Positions 1-9,611 of a stretch of 21,578 nucleotides of DNA are shown piece by piece. The first letter of the stretch is position 1. Each line of letters starts with the position of its first letter. The DNA is from Gnetum montanum (taxonomy: Eukaryota > Streptophyta > Gnetopsida > Gnetales > Gnetaceae). The notes beneath the pieces are model-generated. The model was not told the origin of the DNA and did no database searches. It worked only from the letters and a program-made list of their open reading frames with translations. The position numbers and the translations under genes are program-made. Location of the stretch: contig MNCI01007750.1 of NCBI GenBank assembly GCA_015680685.1, positions 41,053 to 62,630 on the forward strand. Direction: 5' to 3'.

Positions 1-62
1 ACCCAGTTGCCCCCCTCGAACAACTAGCGAGCCGGGTTATTCGGTCTCGACCTGCAGAACCT

Positions 63-104
63 ACAGTCTGCCTCGCGATGTCTAGGCTTGCCACAGCACC
101 TGCA
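63..104 (-). other. CCHC zinc knuckle of the LINE ORF1
   Basis: The 14 codons read CRCCGKPRHREADC, an exact CX2CX4HX4C spacing, in the same frame as the end of the DUF4283 domain and just after the in-frame TGA at 123-125. In plant L1 elements this knuckle follows DUF4283 and binds nucleic acid. A TAG stop closes the frame about 35 bases further on, within the first 30 bases of the window. Confidence 0.8.
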
Positions 105-924
105 TCCGTCCGGCCAATCCGCTCAGGTGGTCGTGCCATGCAGCGTGGGAGCCCCTATGTCCAGGTTTTCAAAGGTAATCTGGAGGGATTCCTCACCCCC
201 CGGGGAGTTCCAACACGACCTCCCGAACGAGGTCGGTCGCCGATAGGTTGCGCCAGATGCAAAATCTGGCAAAGCCCATCCGCTCCATCGACCTCGTGAC
301 CCGGTCGAAGGCGATGAAGTCACCGAAGTGTCCCGCCACCTCCTTTAGGAACTCAAGGTTCCAAAACTCCCATGGGATGCCAGCCACCCGGATCCATACT
401 GGGGCGCGGGTAAACAAGTCGGTCTCTCTGTGGGCCCCAGGGCGCCATGGGGTCAAGGCGAGACCTCGGGCCCCATAGAACCATGGCCCGCCGAGAAGGG
501 CAGAGTCGCGGGCCTGTAAAGAGGGGAGGATAAAAAGGAGCAGGTCCTCTGAGAGGCTCCGGACATCGACGTCCTCAATTTTCCACTGCTCCTTTGTCTA
601 GCGACGGATCAGGTCTAGTCTAGGGCGGCTCCCCCGGGAGATGTAACGACCGATGAGGCTTCGTTCCATAGTGCGAACGCCCTCGGTAGGGGGGTGGTGA
701 ATGTGCAAGCACAGGGTGCTGTCTGTACGGGAGGAGGCCGCTATGGTTCCTCTAGGCGCTCCCGCTTCGGCCGCAACCGCTCCGGTTGTAGTCGTCGCAT
801 CAGCTGCTGCCGCACCCACCGCAGCTGCAGCTGTCGCGCCCGCCACTCCCGCTCCTGCGGCTGTTGCATCCGCCATACCCGCGTCTATGGCTGTTGCGCC
901 GCCTGCCGTTGTTGCTCCTGCCAT
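63..924 (-). pseudogene. L1-type LINE ORF1 (DUF4283 + CCHC knuckle), 5' part, decayed
   Basis: Read on the minus strand from the ATG at 924. First comes an Ala/Thr/Gly-rich leader of about 70 residues. A DUF4283-like domain follows, with RSLIGRYISR, EQWKIEDVDV, LLGGPWFYGARGLALTPW, APVWIRVAGIPWEFWNLEFL, GHFGDFIAFDRVTRS and ARFCIW. Then comes a CX2CX4HX4C zinc knuckle. This is the layout of the nucleic-acid-binding ORF1 (gag-like) protein of plant L1 LINEs. One frame runs from 924 to about 200, broken only by a TAG at 598-600. A one-base shift in the six-C run at 196-201 then moves it to the frame carrying EESLQITFENLDIGAP, which meets a TGA at 123-125 before the knuckle. The region is much more GC-rich than the rest of the window. 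ORF2 would lie to the left, outside it. The family call is firm; the start is a guess. Confidence 0.85.
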
Positions 925-1171
925 GGTCGCTCCAGTCGTTGTTGCTCCTGCCGTTGTTCACTGTCCGTTATTTTAAACCGTTGGATATCATACTTTGGGA
1001 GAGTTGGAAGTCTGAAACTATGCTATTTTTAGAGCGCAGCGGGTTTTGCCTCTGACGTAGGTTGCATTTCATGCTGCTCATGCATGGCGGGAACTAACGA
1101 CGGCCATGGGTGTGATGCCGATGTTTGAGCCGCCTTGCACAACCTATCGTGCTAACCAGTAGCTATGGTGG

Positions 1172-2520
1172 CTGGTTGAGGGGGTTGGGTGGGATGAGCT
1201 TTTGCCCCTTCTAAGGGGGGATCTAGAATTGGCAAATGATGCCTTTTTCACTAATTGGAATGGGGAAGTCACTATTTTGCGAGGGGTTCATATAGTGCTT
1301 ATGGAGGCGGTGTTGGCAATGTATTTGGGGACCTCGACCATGGGAGAAACGGTCTTATTGACTGGACATGGCCATGGGAGAAACGGTCTTATTGAATGGA
1401 CATGGACTGCAGGATGTTGAAATGTTTTTCACTAGAGTGGTGCCACATAGTAGTAGTGGCCAAGTGCCAAAGTTGGTGCTACGACTAGTTTGGAGATAGA
1501 TGGCTGAGTTGGTGGACTGCTTTCTAGTTTAGTCTGGTAACACTTCCAAACTCTAGAGCAGACACTTCACTTTGCTGAAGTGTATGCATCTTGGGTGCTG
1601 TGTGAATTTGCCCAAATTCTTTTTGGAATTGTTGCGAAAGCAGCGTAGAGGCCGACACTCGGGCTTAATTCTTGTGCTATGGTGGGTTGCATCGTCAGGC
1701 TTGCTGCAGGGGCCTACACCATCTTATAAAGTGGCCTACTCTCATCAGCCAACAATGTGGTGGGGGGCTATGTTTCAATGTGCCGACGAGGGATAGAATG
1801 TGTCAGATATGGCAGTGCATGTTGTTGATACATTGGAGGGTGGTGACATGATGGTGGCGTTTGATGCGTTGATGCAGTTGTTGCGTGTGGCCAGGGAGGC
1901 AATGGAATAGGTCAGAACTGACAAGCAAAAGGTTTGGGAAGCCAAGTGACATGCCCAAGAGGAGGAGTTTCAACGTACATAGGCTCACATGGAAGCCCAA
2001 TTTTTGGAAAGAGAAAAAGAGCTAATACAACAGCAGGCACTCCGCAAAGAGCGAACTAGGATGATGCTGATTGATGAATTAAGGGCCCAAATTAGAGATG
2101 AGTTGCAACACGAGGAGCAGTGGTAGGAGTGGGAGCGGCTGGAGCAGCTTGATAGGGTTTGGGAACACAAGGAAGTGGAGCAATTGTGATGGTAGCTGGA
2201 TAGAGCTCATGCCCAAAATGCAAGAATGTGGCTCAAGAATGGGCGATGCCCTTACCTAGTGCTAAACATTCATAGAGATACCCTCTGGTCAGCTCTTTGT
2301 TGACACATTCGGAGATCTTCTTTCAAACTCCATCCCGATGGGAGAGGGACAGCTGAAGAATGTGCCAAAAAAGAAGCTGCTTTCAAATATTTCCAGCAGG
2401 CCACCGCTTTTGTGGATTCAAAGCACCATTGGGAGGTGCTCAACAACATTCATAGTCAAGAAGTCCCTGATTGTGCTTGTCATACTTTGCTCAAATGCTT
2501 GTAGCATGTTTGTAGGATGA
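1172..2520 (+). pseudogene. Decayed mobile-element-like protein relic with long coiled coil
   Basis: I do not recognise a family with certainty. The first part (1172-1340) reads LVEGVGWDELLPLLRGDLEL, then NDAFFTNWNGEVTILRGVHI. This resembles the N-terminal regions of plant mobile-domain or 'putative plant transposon protein' families. From 1797 to 2187 one frame (SDMAVHVVDTLEGGDMMVAF ... DALMQLLRVAREAME) runs into a Glu/Gln/Arg-rich coiled coil (EREKELIQQQALRKERTRMM, LIDELRAQIRDELQHEEQW). It is broken by TAG or TGA at several Trp/Gln-like positions. A shifted frame at 2325-2486 reads LHPDGRGTAEECAKKEAAFKYF. The stop pattern fits old C-to-T decay. It could be a retrotransposon gag-like gene or a captured host gene. 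Confidence 0.45.
1338..1405 (+). repeat. 34-bp direct tandem duplication
   Basis: Two adjacent 34-base copies begin with CCATGGGAGAAACGGTC at 1338 and 1372 and differ at one base (GACTGG versus GAATGG). The duplication lies inside the protein relic and shifts its frame (34 is not a multiple of 3). It therefore probably arose after the frame was no longer selected. Confidence 0.85.
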
Positions 2521-2839
2521 GGGGACCAGTAGGTCCAACGAAATGTTTTAAGTTTCTTTTGTCTTTTGTCTTGGTTGTTGGGTTATTGTGGGGCAGCTCA
2601 TGGGGCCCTGAATTTTGATATGTATCTAGTTGGGTAAGGTTTTCTCTGTCTTCGAAAAACTTTTGATGGCCAATGGTTTGGCATGTTTTTTGCGATGTTG
2701 TTTTGGGGTGGGGGGGTTGCAGGGGCAGGGGCAAAGGGGTTTCCTCCTCCCCTTCATGTGATGTAAAAATACCTCCATATTGTACAGTTTTTAACATTAT
2801 TTAGTAATATAATCCTGAACTTTTTCTCAAAAAAAAAAA
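2521..2839 (+). other. 3' tail of the 1172-2520 relic, ending in poly(A)
   Basis: This stretch is T- and G-rich, without coding signal on the plus strand, and ends CTTTTTCTC followed by A11 at 2829-2839. It looks like the 3' untranslated end of a retrotransposed unit on the plus strand. I could not find a clear AATAAA or a matching target-site duplication, so retroposition is inferred. The 105-codon minus-strand open frame over it is Pro/Thr-rich with no recognisable domain, and I treat it as chance. Confidence 0.4.
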
Positions 2840-3078
2840 CTTCCACACTTATGACTTCTACGTTAACAGAAATTGAATCTCAATCCTCATAATCTTCATT
2901 TTCTTGCTGAAGATTCATGATTTCAAATGCTATGGATTATTTTAGTTTTCATGGCATTGGTTTGCACTTTTTTCCTACTTTGTAGTTTCATTTTCTTTTA
3001 CATTTTTTTTTTAGATTTAAAAGATGAAGTTCTTTTCAATATTTCAATTAGTTTTACGAATACTTTATTAGTATTCAG

Positions 3079-3144
3079 GTATCAATTGGCGGTGAAATGA
3101 TGTCAAAAGGAAAGGGGAATTTACTGATTCCAGCTCTTACGACG
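3079..3144 (+). CDS. Candidate exon a of a WD40-like gene (partial)
   Basis: This exon is open in frame 0 and follows a TATTCAG acceptor. It reads VSIGGEMMSKGKGNLLIPAL then TT, 22 codons, and is followed by a GTTTGT donor in phase 0. The segment SKGKGNLLIP looks like ordinary protein rather than transposon debris. The call rests on the phase match with the next two exons and on the sense of the joined product, not on a database hit. Earlier exons are not visible: 2840-3078 is AT-rich with no good open frame, and sequence further left is transposon relic. The gene therefore probably starts outside the window. Confidence 0.5.
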
Positions 3145-3499
3145 GTTTGTACAGTTTCAGATATTATGTGTATGGAAATAAATTGTATTGAAATGTTTTG
3201 TAATGATTATATAGGCATGATATTATGATGAATAAATGAGTTTTCTAAGGTCTCATCACAAACTTGGAATAAATATTCATATGATGGGCATAGATGGGCT
3301 GTGTATCTGCAGTTTCTTGCATTTATGATAAATTTGCCTTGGTTGAGTATTGTTTATATACAAGTTAGAAAGATCCTTTGTGCATTGCAGGAAATATTAG
3401 TATTCAATCATGTTGAGATGTGTAAACAATAATTTTTTTTTGCTTCTTTTTTTTGCAAAATGTTGTGTTTGAGTTTTTTTTTAAAAGATTTCTATGTAG
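3145..3499 (+). other. Candidate intron between exons a and b (355 bp)
   Basis: Bounded by GTTTGT and a CTATGTAG acceptor preceded by a T-rich tract (runs of 8-9 T at about 3432-3482). It is AT-rich with stops in all frames. It is phase 0, so it neither splits a codon nor changes the frame. Confidence 0.45.
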
Positions 3500-3575
3500 G
3501 TTAAGGCTACATCATTACTTGGTCATTCATCACATCTTGCTGAGATTCAAAGTGTGGCATTATCAGACGGCTCGA
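3500..3575 (+). CDS. Candidate exon b of a WD40-like gene (partial)
   Basis: Exon b lies between a TTTCTATGTAG acceptor and a consensus GTGAGT donor. In phase 0 it reads VKATSLLGHSSHLAEIQSVA then LSDGS, 25 codons plus one base. The pattern GH-x(4)-EIQSVALSDGS is typical of the start of a WD40 repeat: a GH pair, then the hydrophobic strand, then the DG turn. A WD40 protein would normally be a beta-propeller scaffold in a complex; the partner and pathway cannot be told from this fragment. A 63-codon open frame at 3453-3644 covers the same bases in another frame and is a shadow. Confidence 0.6.
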
Positions 3576-3649
3576 GTGAGTATTATGGCAATACTGTATG
3601 GTTATTCTGTGTGTATGTGTGTGGTTTCGTGTTGTTATATTTAATAGCA

Positions 3650-4900
3650 AGCAGTGACAAATTGCAATGTAATTTTAAATCCACAAATTCTTCCAATTTA
3701 TTTGGGTCTCTAGCCTATCAAACAAATCCTTAATTTCTCAGGAGAGTGAAATCTAAAAACCCCAGCTACAAGAACCAAGGGGAACCCAAGATGAAACTAT
3801 ATACAATAGAAATTCATAAGTAGGCCACCTATATGACTAGGCTGTTTACTATGAATGAAGCGAATAGTTAAGTAACTTTGTATCAGTTTGGGAAGTACTT
3901 TAAATTGAAGTCTTCGGATACTCATTAATGTGATTTGCTCTTAACAGGCATCAAAACAGGAAGCTAAGCTAGCACACATGTAATGACCCATTCCTTTAGA
4001 GAATATCATGTGTGCAACAAATCTGACCTATCATTCTTCCATGACTAAACTAAGCTAGTTCGTTAGCTTATAAAAAAATATAAAAATGGAATTACCTTTT
4101 ACATCAGATGCAAAATTGGGCGAAGATTTACCATATTTACAACAAAAAATTCATAACAAGAACACCGCAACAAGCTAATTCTGCTGTAGGTGTTGCTGGC
4201 TTCTTTTGCTGCTGCTTGTGCTATTGGCTCTTCTCTAGATGATGACACAAGGGGATATGCATCTAATCTAATGCATGGAGGAGGGGACTTTCAGAAGGAG
4301 CAGCTAGCAATGCATCAAGGAAAAGGCAAGGCCTAGGTGTGTTGGAGAATTCTAAGATGCTAACGTAGCTTCCAGGGCTCTTTCTTAAGGGATTAAGTTA
4401 CCTTGTCCAAGGCATCTATATTTTGCACCTTTGTAGATAGCTTGAGAGACTCCCTCATCTGACATGGAGCTGTGTCGTTGTGCCTTCAAATTCTTTTTTC
4501 ACTAATCTTCAGTTCCATGTGTTGTTGCTTCATTCAGGTATGCTGAAATGATCCTTCAGGTTTATTCTCAGCTGACCTTGCTAACTGCAACGATCTCTAA
4601 GCTTTATTCTATATTCAAACAACCTGCAAGAAACTACAATGACCTTCACTAATGAACATCACCACCTGAAAGATTCTTGGCTATTTGCCAGAAGTTGGAT
4701 CTCTTTGGCATTGTGACCAAGGCATAAGCTTGATTGATCTTGTTATTCTGCTGCGCTTTGATCCCCTGATACAAATTTCTTGATTGACTAAGTGATGTTA
4801 GTAATACAATTCTCTAACTCTTGAGTGTCATATAGTTGCTGAATGCTGCTTGACATCCAGCTCATTTGTGCGTGCAAACACGTAGAGAGGTGTCCAATAC
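3650..4900. other. No gene seen; AT-rich intronic sequence
   Basis: Stops occur in all frames, and no ORF or RNA gene is convincing. A short perfect inverted repeat (GCACACATG at 3972-3980, CATGTGTGC at 4007-4015, 26-base loop) is the only structure I could see. On the minus strand, 4190-4900 may be a decayed continuation of the relic at 4908-5580 (fragments such as NLSGGDVH appear between stops), but this is weak. Confidence 0.5.
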
Positions 4901-4907
4901 GCTGATT

Positions 4908-5580
4908 TCAATATCGTGGAACTGTTTCAGTCTTCACAGTGCTCACTTCATCCAGCTGCTGCTTGAGTTGCCTCCGTTGGTAGAAGAGGTTGTACACGAT
5001 GTCTTGATATTTATTGAGAACATCATTTTCAACTTCTGATTCTTGGGTTTTCTCGTTTGTTACCAGGAAGTGATGTTCAAGTTCCTCACTAGTCACTAGT
5101 AGTCATCCATCTCAATTTCCTTTAGGGTTAACTAAGCCTCCACACATTTAGCTTTTGCTTTCCATTTTGAATGAATTTACTAATTAAGTTGCTAGTTGTA
5201 TGCATAACTGATGATGGAACTCCTGACCTTACTTAAATGACAAGCTCATAACACATTCAACCATGCTCAACATAGCCTTGCTTTTTCTTTGCTAAAACTG
5301 CTTCCACTTCCTCCACTACAATGATCTCATTTGGCTCCTCCTCTAGTAAGATGTTTTGTATTTTTTCTCATCACATTGACACGGCAAAGTGATCTCACTC
5401 AGATTTCAACAAGGTCATTCACCTCTTCAATGCCCTATCTGATTCCCTAAACAGACGATTTGGATCATCATTGCCAAACAAGACATCCATCAAAACAGGT
5501 GCTGGCTAGTCTGCAGTAATTGAATTTTGGGCTTCAAGTGTTGCTGCTTCATGCTCCATGTTAATTCTTCTCCGATTTGT
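4908..5580 (-). pseudogene. Decayed coiled-coil protein relic, unidentified
   Basis: The clean part (4908-5096, minus) has 62 sense codons and a helical, charged composition: TSEELEHHFLVTNEKTQESE, NDVLNKYQDIVYNLFYQRRQ, LKQQLDEVSTV. It opens with GTG, so no true start is seen. Going upstream on the minus strand to 5580, broken frames continue with protein-like pieces: LLEEEPNEIIVVEEVEAVLA then KKKQGYVEHG, PAPVLMDVLFGNDDPNRLFR, and MEHEAATLEAQNSITAD. They are separated by TAG/TGA stops and at least two shifts. This looks like one old ORF of over 200 codons in decay, from a transposon or a processed gene. I do not recognise the family. Confidence 0.4.
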
Positions 5581-6171
5581 ACTTAGAGTTGATGATACTA
5601 TAGCATACTTGCTATGTACCATTGGATTAGTCATTGGCTGCTGCTTGAAGTTGTTGCTGTTGTTACTTGATTGGCTGTAGATGGATTTCAGGCATTCTGT
5701 GAGGAGGTAGGAGGTTCAAGGTTTTAGCACAGGTCTAGGATAATCTCCAATGAAGCCTGCAAGGAATCTACCAATAAAATTAACATGAAGGAAAAGGTGA
5801 GCAAGTGATGTTGATGACACTTTTGCATCTCTTTCATCTTGAAGGACGTATCTTTGGTGCTATGGATCCTCAGAAATTTGCATGACACGGGTGCATGTCA
5901 TCCTTTCTACATCAATTCTAGATGTTCCTTGTGACCCTTGCATAGACCGTTGGCATTTGGATCCTTGTTCTTATTGCAATTTTTTTTATCCTTTTATGTT
6001 TGCTTCTGTGAAGTAAAGGCCTAGGTCACCTTTCACATGGGTATGAAAAATTAGAAATAGTTACTAGAAAAGCAGCTTCATTTTTAAATATTTCTATATA
6101 TTGTAAATGTTAATGTTATGTTTTATGATGGGGATGAACTTAAACAAAATATAACAATTGTGATTCAAAAT
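5581..6171. other. No gene seen
   Basis: AT-rich, with stops in all frames on both strands. A CTGCTGCTTGAAGTTGTTGC-like stretch around 5640 resembles one at about 4950 and may belong to the same minus-strand relic. Nothing else could be supported. Confidence 0.4.
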
Positions 6172-6286
6172 GTAGGAACGAATGAGAACACAAAGAGGAA
6201 GTCGTTACAGAAGAGAGTAATAATGGTCAAAATGTTATTAATCTTTTTCTTGACCTTTACAAAGTTACAGCTGGTAAGACCTTCCT

Positions 6287-6483
6287 TATAGTTGCCTTAT
6301 TTACAGCTGTCAACACTTTACTTAAAGTTGCTTTATTTACAGTTGTCAACAACTTACTTATAGCTGTCTTATTTACAGTTATCAACAACTCAATGTCACC
6401 TCACCCTGTTACAGATAGTGTGAATTTACAAAGTTACTTTATTTAAGGTTATCAACAGCTCAATGCCACCTCACCCTGCTAAA
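6287..6483 (+). repeat. 36-bp tandem repeats, three clear units plus a diverged pair
   Basis: Three 36-base units begin TATAGTTG (6287), TAAAGTTG (6323) and TATAGCTG (6359) and share a core like CTTATTTACAGYTRTCAACA. The third unit runs into a second level of repetition: TATCAACARCTCAATGYCAC followed by CTCACCCTG occurs at about 6380 and again at about 6449. A spacer and a diverged 34-base unit lie between them. All of it is upstream of the TATA-like box at 6735. Confidence 0.75.
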
Positions 6484-6734
6484 GTCACAAGTCCCACGTT
6501 CAAGTCTCATGTCTAGTTTGCCTTTTATTTTAGCGACAAAGTCATGTAATTTTATTTTGTTTCATTAAAGTCAGATAAATAAAAAGTAGTATTTAAAAAA
6601 ATTTTCTTTAACGAGAATTGATGGTCGGATGTAATATTAATTTGGCCCAATCTCTCAAGTCTCTTCAATTTCCTTGGCTTTAGCTATTGGGAAACTCTTT
6701 TCCCATCATGGGTAATGTTGGCCCCTTCTCTTTT

Positions 6735-6746
6735 CCATAAATACAC
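6735..6746 (+). promoter_or_regulatory. TATA-like box of the candidate LTR
   Basis: CCATAAATACAC sits in an otherwise pyrimidine-rich stretch, with ATC-rich leader beginning about 30 bases downstream. This is the usual arrangement for an LTR promoter. Activity is unknown. Confidence 0.3.
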
Positions 6747-7299
6747 GGGCCATTCATGATGTAAATTTGGCTGAATCATCCAGCAATTTGAAATTCCCCC
6801 CATCAATATCATCATTCAAAATTTGCAACAATTTTCACCATTTCATCGACATTCTCAATATCTCATGTCATCAATTCATCATTAAATCCTCATCTTATCA
6901 ATCAAATCTCATCAACAATCAATCATCAATCATCTCAGAAGTTGTAGACATCAAACCATTTCAATTTCAAATAAATTAGATCAACAATCAAGGCGCTGTC
7001 AACATTTAATCTCATTCAAGCAAGACCAATAGGCAGTTTTGGAAGAAATCTTTGGAACCCACTCTTTGACATCAAATCATCTCCAGTTGTAATCAAATTT
7101 TGCAGGCATGTAGATCTTGAAAAGACCTTTCCAACAAGCCTGAGATCATATCAAAATCCATTAGACAAAGAAGCTATGCCTCATTGCTAGTCCAGTATGA
7201 GTTATTCCTGCTAGTGCTCAACATCCTTCAAACCTTTAAATCTTCTATTTTGGCATCCAACTTGCTCTCGAGGTTGCACTGCTTTTGGGAAACTAATAT

Positions 7300-7859
7300 T
7301 TTTACCAGGGTGAGTACACTGCAATCTGCATTCAGGTTGCGACCTAATTAAACTAGCTTGTTTTAGGGTTAAGTTCAAGTTCAGATTCTGTACAGAAACT
7401 AGCCAGTGCTGAACTCATGTGTAGACATAAACATGCATTTTAGACACCAAATTACATTCGCCTCATTCCCATTCATCCAGGATCAGATTATCACCTTAGG
7501 CCCTGCCACAAGAAGCTTAAGACATTCCAGATAATTCATATTTAAAACTAAACTCATTTTTGCCGCTTGTGTCCAAGTCATAATTATCTAGTGATTAGAG
7601 AATCAATTACTCATGCTATCACACTGGAGTAGCTTTGCCTGGTTTCTTGTTGTGCCACACTTGCAGTAGGTGATTTTCTGAGAAATTAGTTGACGCAACC
7701 TACATCAACCTTGCTGTTAGTTTACAGTTGCTAATATGAGCCCCTTGAATTTGTGGTCACCTGACATGGCACTAAAATTGGCCTTTAGACATCAAATTTA
7801 ATTTTAGAGACTTCACATCAACTTCCTCATTCTGTTGCCAAGCTCCAACACACCCAACA
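7300..7859 (-). mobile_element. Copia 3' LTR (right end firm, left end unknown)
   Basis: On the minus strand the copia coding relic ends at a polypurine tract (TTGAGGGGGAG, 7860-7870). TGTTGGGTGTGTTGGAGC follows directly, the expected TG start of a 3' LTR at 7859. The LTR runs leftward. I could not find its CA end or a second LTR copy in the window, so the left boundary given is only a guess. No coding signal is seen in the stretch. Confidence 0.5.
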
Positions 7860-7870
7860 CTCCCCCTCAA
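7860..7870 (-). other. Polypurine tract of the copia element
   Basis: TTGAGGGGGAG on the minus strand, immediately before the TGTTGG start of the LTR and about 5 bases after the last coding residues (DIYAPS). It is the usual primer site for plus-strand DNA synthesis in plant copia elements. Confidence 0.75.
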
Positions 7871-9190
7871 GACGGAGCATAGATATCCCTCATGCCTATC
7901 TTGCAAACAATAGAATGAATTCACATCCTATCAAGAACTTTAGTAAATACATCAGGTAACTGATCTGCAGGTTTTTGAAATGATATGCAAACAAGTCCTT
8001 TATCAAGTTTCACCATGATAAAATTTCCATCAATCTTCATATTTTTTGTCTGATAATGCTGAACTGGATTTTGTGCAATATTGATGGCAACCTTGTTATC
8101 CTAATAGAGTAAGTGGTTTCTTGCTTGCCAATCCTAGGTTTTGCAGCAGTTTTCCAAGCCATAAGAGTTAATAGATTCCTTGTGCAACAGTTTGTTTCTT
8201 ATTTTGCCAAGTGACTAAATTGCGTCCAACAAATGTACAATATCTTGTTCTAGACCTATTATTAGGACAACTTGCCCCATTTAGTATCAGGGAATGCATT
8301 TGTCTTCAAATGACCATTATTAGTAAATGGTAGTCCCTTTCCTGCTGCAGACTTCAAGTATCTTAAGATGCACTGAACAACATCCTAGTGAGAAATTCAG
8401 GGATCATGCATACCTTGACTGATCATACCATCTGCATAGGTTATGCCTGGACAAGAGTGATAAAAATAAATCAATCTCCCAATTAATCTTTGGTATCTTT
8501 CTTTTTCCACTTTCTCTGCACCATAACTTTTAAGGTGTTGATTGACTTCAATGTGTGCTCTTGCTTGTTTGTAGTCAAACATACCAGTCTTCTTTAACAA
8601 ATCAAGAATATATTCTCTAGGAAACAAAGATGCTCTTATGTGATCGAGCAACTTTGATTCTTTTGTAGTTTTCCCAAATCTTTGATTTCAGATTCCTTGG
8701 CCAGATGCCCTTTTAACTTGGTCACCCTGTTTGGGTCATTTCTTATTACACTATATCATCAACAAATATAATAATAATTATGATCTTAGCAGTGTATCGT
8801 TTAATAATCATAGTGTGATCTACATTACTATGTGCATAGCTTTGTTAAATCTAACAACACAAGCTCTAGGGGATTGCTTCAAACCATACAAAGCTTTCCT
8901 TAGCCTACACACTTTGTATTATGTTTTTTGATAAGAAAAAACCTAGAGGAATTTCCATGTACACCTCCTCTCCTATACCTCCATGGAGGAATGCATTCTT
9001 CAGATCTAGTTGCTGCAAATCCTATATAAGATTTGCTGCACAAGAAAAGAGAAACTTGATAGAATTCATTTTGGTCACTAGAGCAAATGTCTCTTGATAG
9101 TCAACTCCATAGTTTTGAGTGTTGTCTTTTGCAACCAACCAAGCCTCGAATCTTTCAATGCTCCCATCAACTTTGTGCTTTTACAATATG
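7862..9190 (-). pseudogene. Ty1/copia pol relic: reverse transcriptase and RNase H
   Basis: Reading right to left on the minus strand, the classic copia order is visible. RT start: KHKVDGSIERFEAWLVAK (9130-9190) and YGVDYQETFALVTKMNSI. Catalytic region: LDLKNAFLHGGIGEEVYMEI then PLGF (about 8940-9030). A remnant of the YVDD box (VDDI) is near 8750. RT end: YILDLLKKTGMFDYKQARAH and RYQRLIGRLIYFYHSCPGIT (8397-8651, the longest intact piece). RNase H: NLVTWQNKKQTVAQ, DNKVAINIAQNPVQHYQTKN, DQLPDVFTKVLDRM, GMRDIYAPS. Many stops and frameshifts make it dead. Gag, protease and integrase are missing: the element is cut off at about 9190, next to plus-strand LINE sequence. Confidence 0.92.
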
Positions 9191-9281
9191 AATGTAGGAA
9201 TGACCAACTATATATATGCTTTTCTCAAGTAAATAAATCCCTTATAAAAATAACTAATGGTCAAACGATAAGGTCAGATAG

Positions 9282-9297
9282 TATCTCTATAGAGATA
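9282..9297. repeat. 16-bp perfect palindrome
   Basis: TATCTCTATAGAGATA is its own reverse complement. It sits in the short non-coding junction between the truncated copia element and the LINE. It may be chance; no matching partner or insertion footprint was seen. Confidence 0.6.
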
Positions 9298-9387
9298 GGG
9301 AAGTCTCTATATAGGGATGACTTGGTTTATAGCTTAAATTAACAATATTTAGGAGGGGAAATTCAAAATGATTGAAGAACCACTATA

Positions 9388-9611
9388 GTACCCATCTATA
9401 TAAACTGTAAGAACTATAGAGGCATCAAGCTTATGAGTCACACTATGAAGTTTCGGGAAAGAGTTATAGAACAACATTTAAGGCAAGATTAATTCTTTTT
9501 GAGAATCAGTTTGGTTTTATGCCTGAAAGATCAACTATGAAAGCTATTTTCTTGCTAGAACAGTTGGTAGAGAAGTTTAGCTATAAGAAGAAGAATTTGC
9601 ATATGATTTTT
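9388..9611 (+). pseudogene. RTE-type LINE reverse transcriptase, N-terminal piece
   Basis: Translates VPIYINCKNYRGIKLMSHTM then KFRERVIEQHLRQD. After a stop and shift it reads ENQFGFMPERSTMKAIFLLE and QLVEKFSYKKKNLHMIF. NYRGIKLMSHTMK and NQFGFMPGRST-type motifs are characteristic of plant RTE-like LINE reverse transcriptases. The frame is cut exactly at HMIF by the element at 9612-10698 and resumes after it at 10699. The 5' part, including the endonuclease, is absent here. Confidence 0.9.
9603..9611 (+). repeat. Target-site duplication, left copy
   Basis: ATGATTTTT immediately before the terminal inverted repeat. It matches ATGATTTTC at 10699-10707 in 8 of 9 bases. Removing one copy and the insert restores the LINE frame (HMIFINLEKAYD). 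Confidence 0.85.

Larger units (their letters stand above)
6172..7060 (+). mobile_element. Possible LTR / leader of a plus-strand retrotransposon
   Basis: The block opens TGTAGGAACGAATG, holds a short tandem repeat array, then a TATA-like CCATAAATACAC (6735-6746). A long pyrimidine- and ATC-rich leader without G-rich stretches follows (CATCAATATCATCATTC and similar). Around 6990 there is AAGGCGCTGTCAAC, faintly like a retrotransposon primer-binding site. The order U3 repeats, TATA, CT-rich leader fits a plant LTR. Ends, PBS and partner LTR are not proven. The 70-codon open frame at 6767 is low-complexity leader and probably not a protein. Confidence 0.35.

Noticed and set aside
694-1032. Open frames on the plus strand rich in Cys/Arg or Ala/Pro/Val
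   Set aside because: They are antisense shadows of the GC-rich leader of the minus-strand LINE ORF1, whose frame continues into a real domain.
2325-2400. HPD tripeptide as a J-domain (DnaJ-like) signature
   Set aside because: The flanking helices do not follow a J domain, and the tripeptide alone can arise by chance.
2480-2797. 105-codon minus-strand open frame, Pro/Thr-rich
   Set aside because: It lies over the non-coding 3' tail of the plus-strand relic, has no domain, and its sense is low-complexity.
6767-6979. 70-codon Ser/Ile/Asn-rich frame
   Set aside because: The sequence is an ATC-rich leader; the frame follows from low G content and not from coding constraint.
8731-8931. 66-codon plus-strand frame
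   Set aside because: It is antisense to the copia reverse transcriptase (around the YVDD region) and has no domain.
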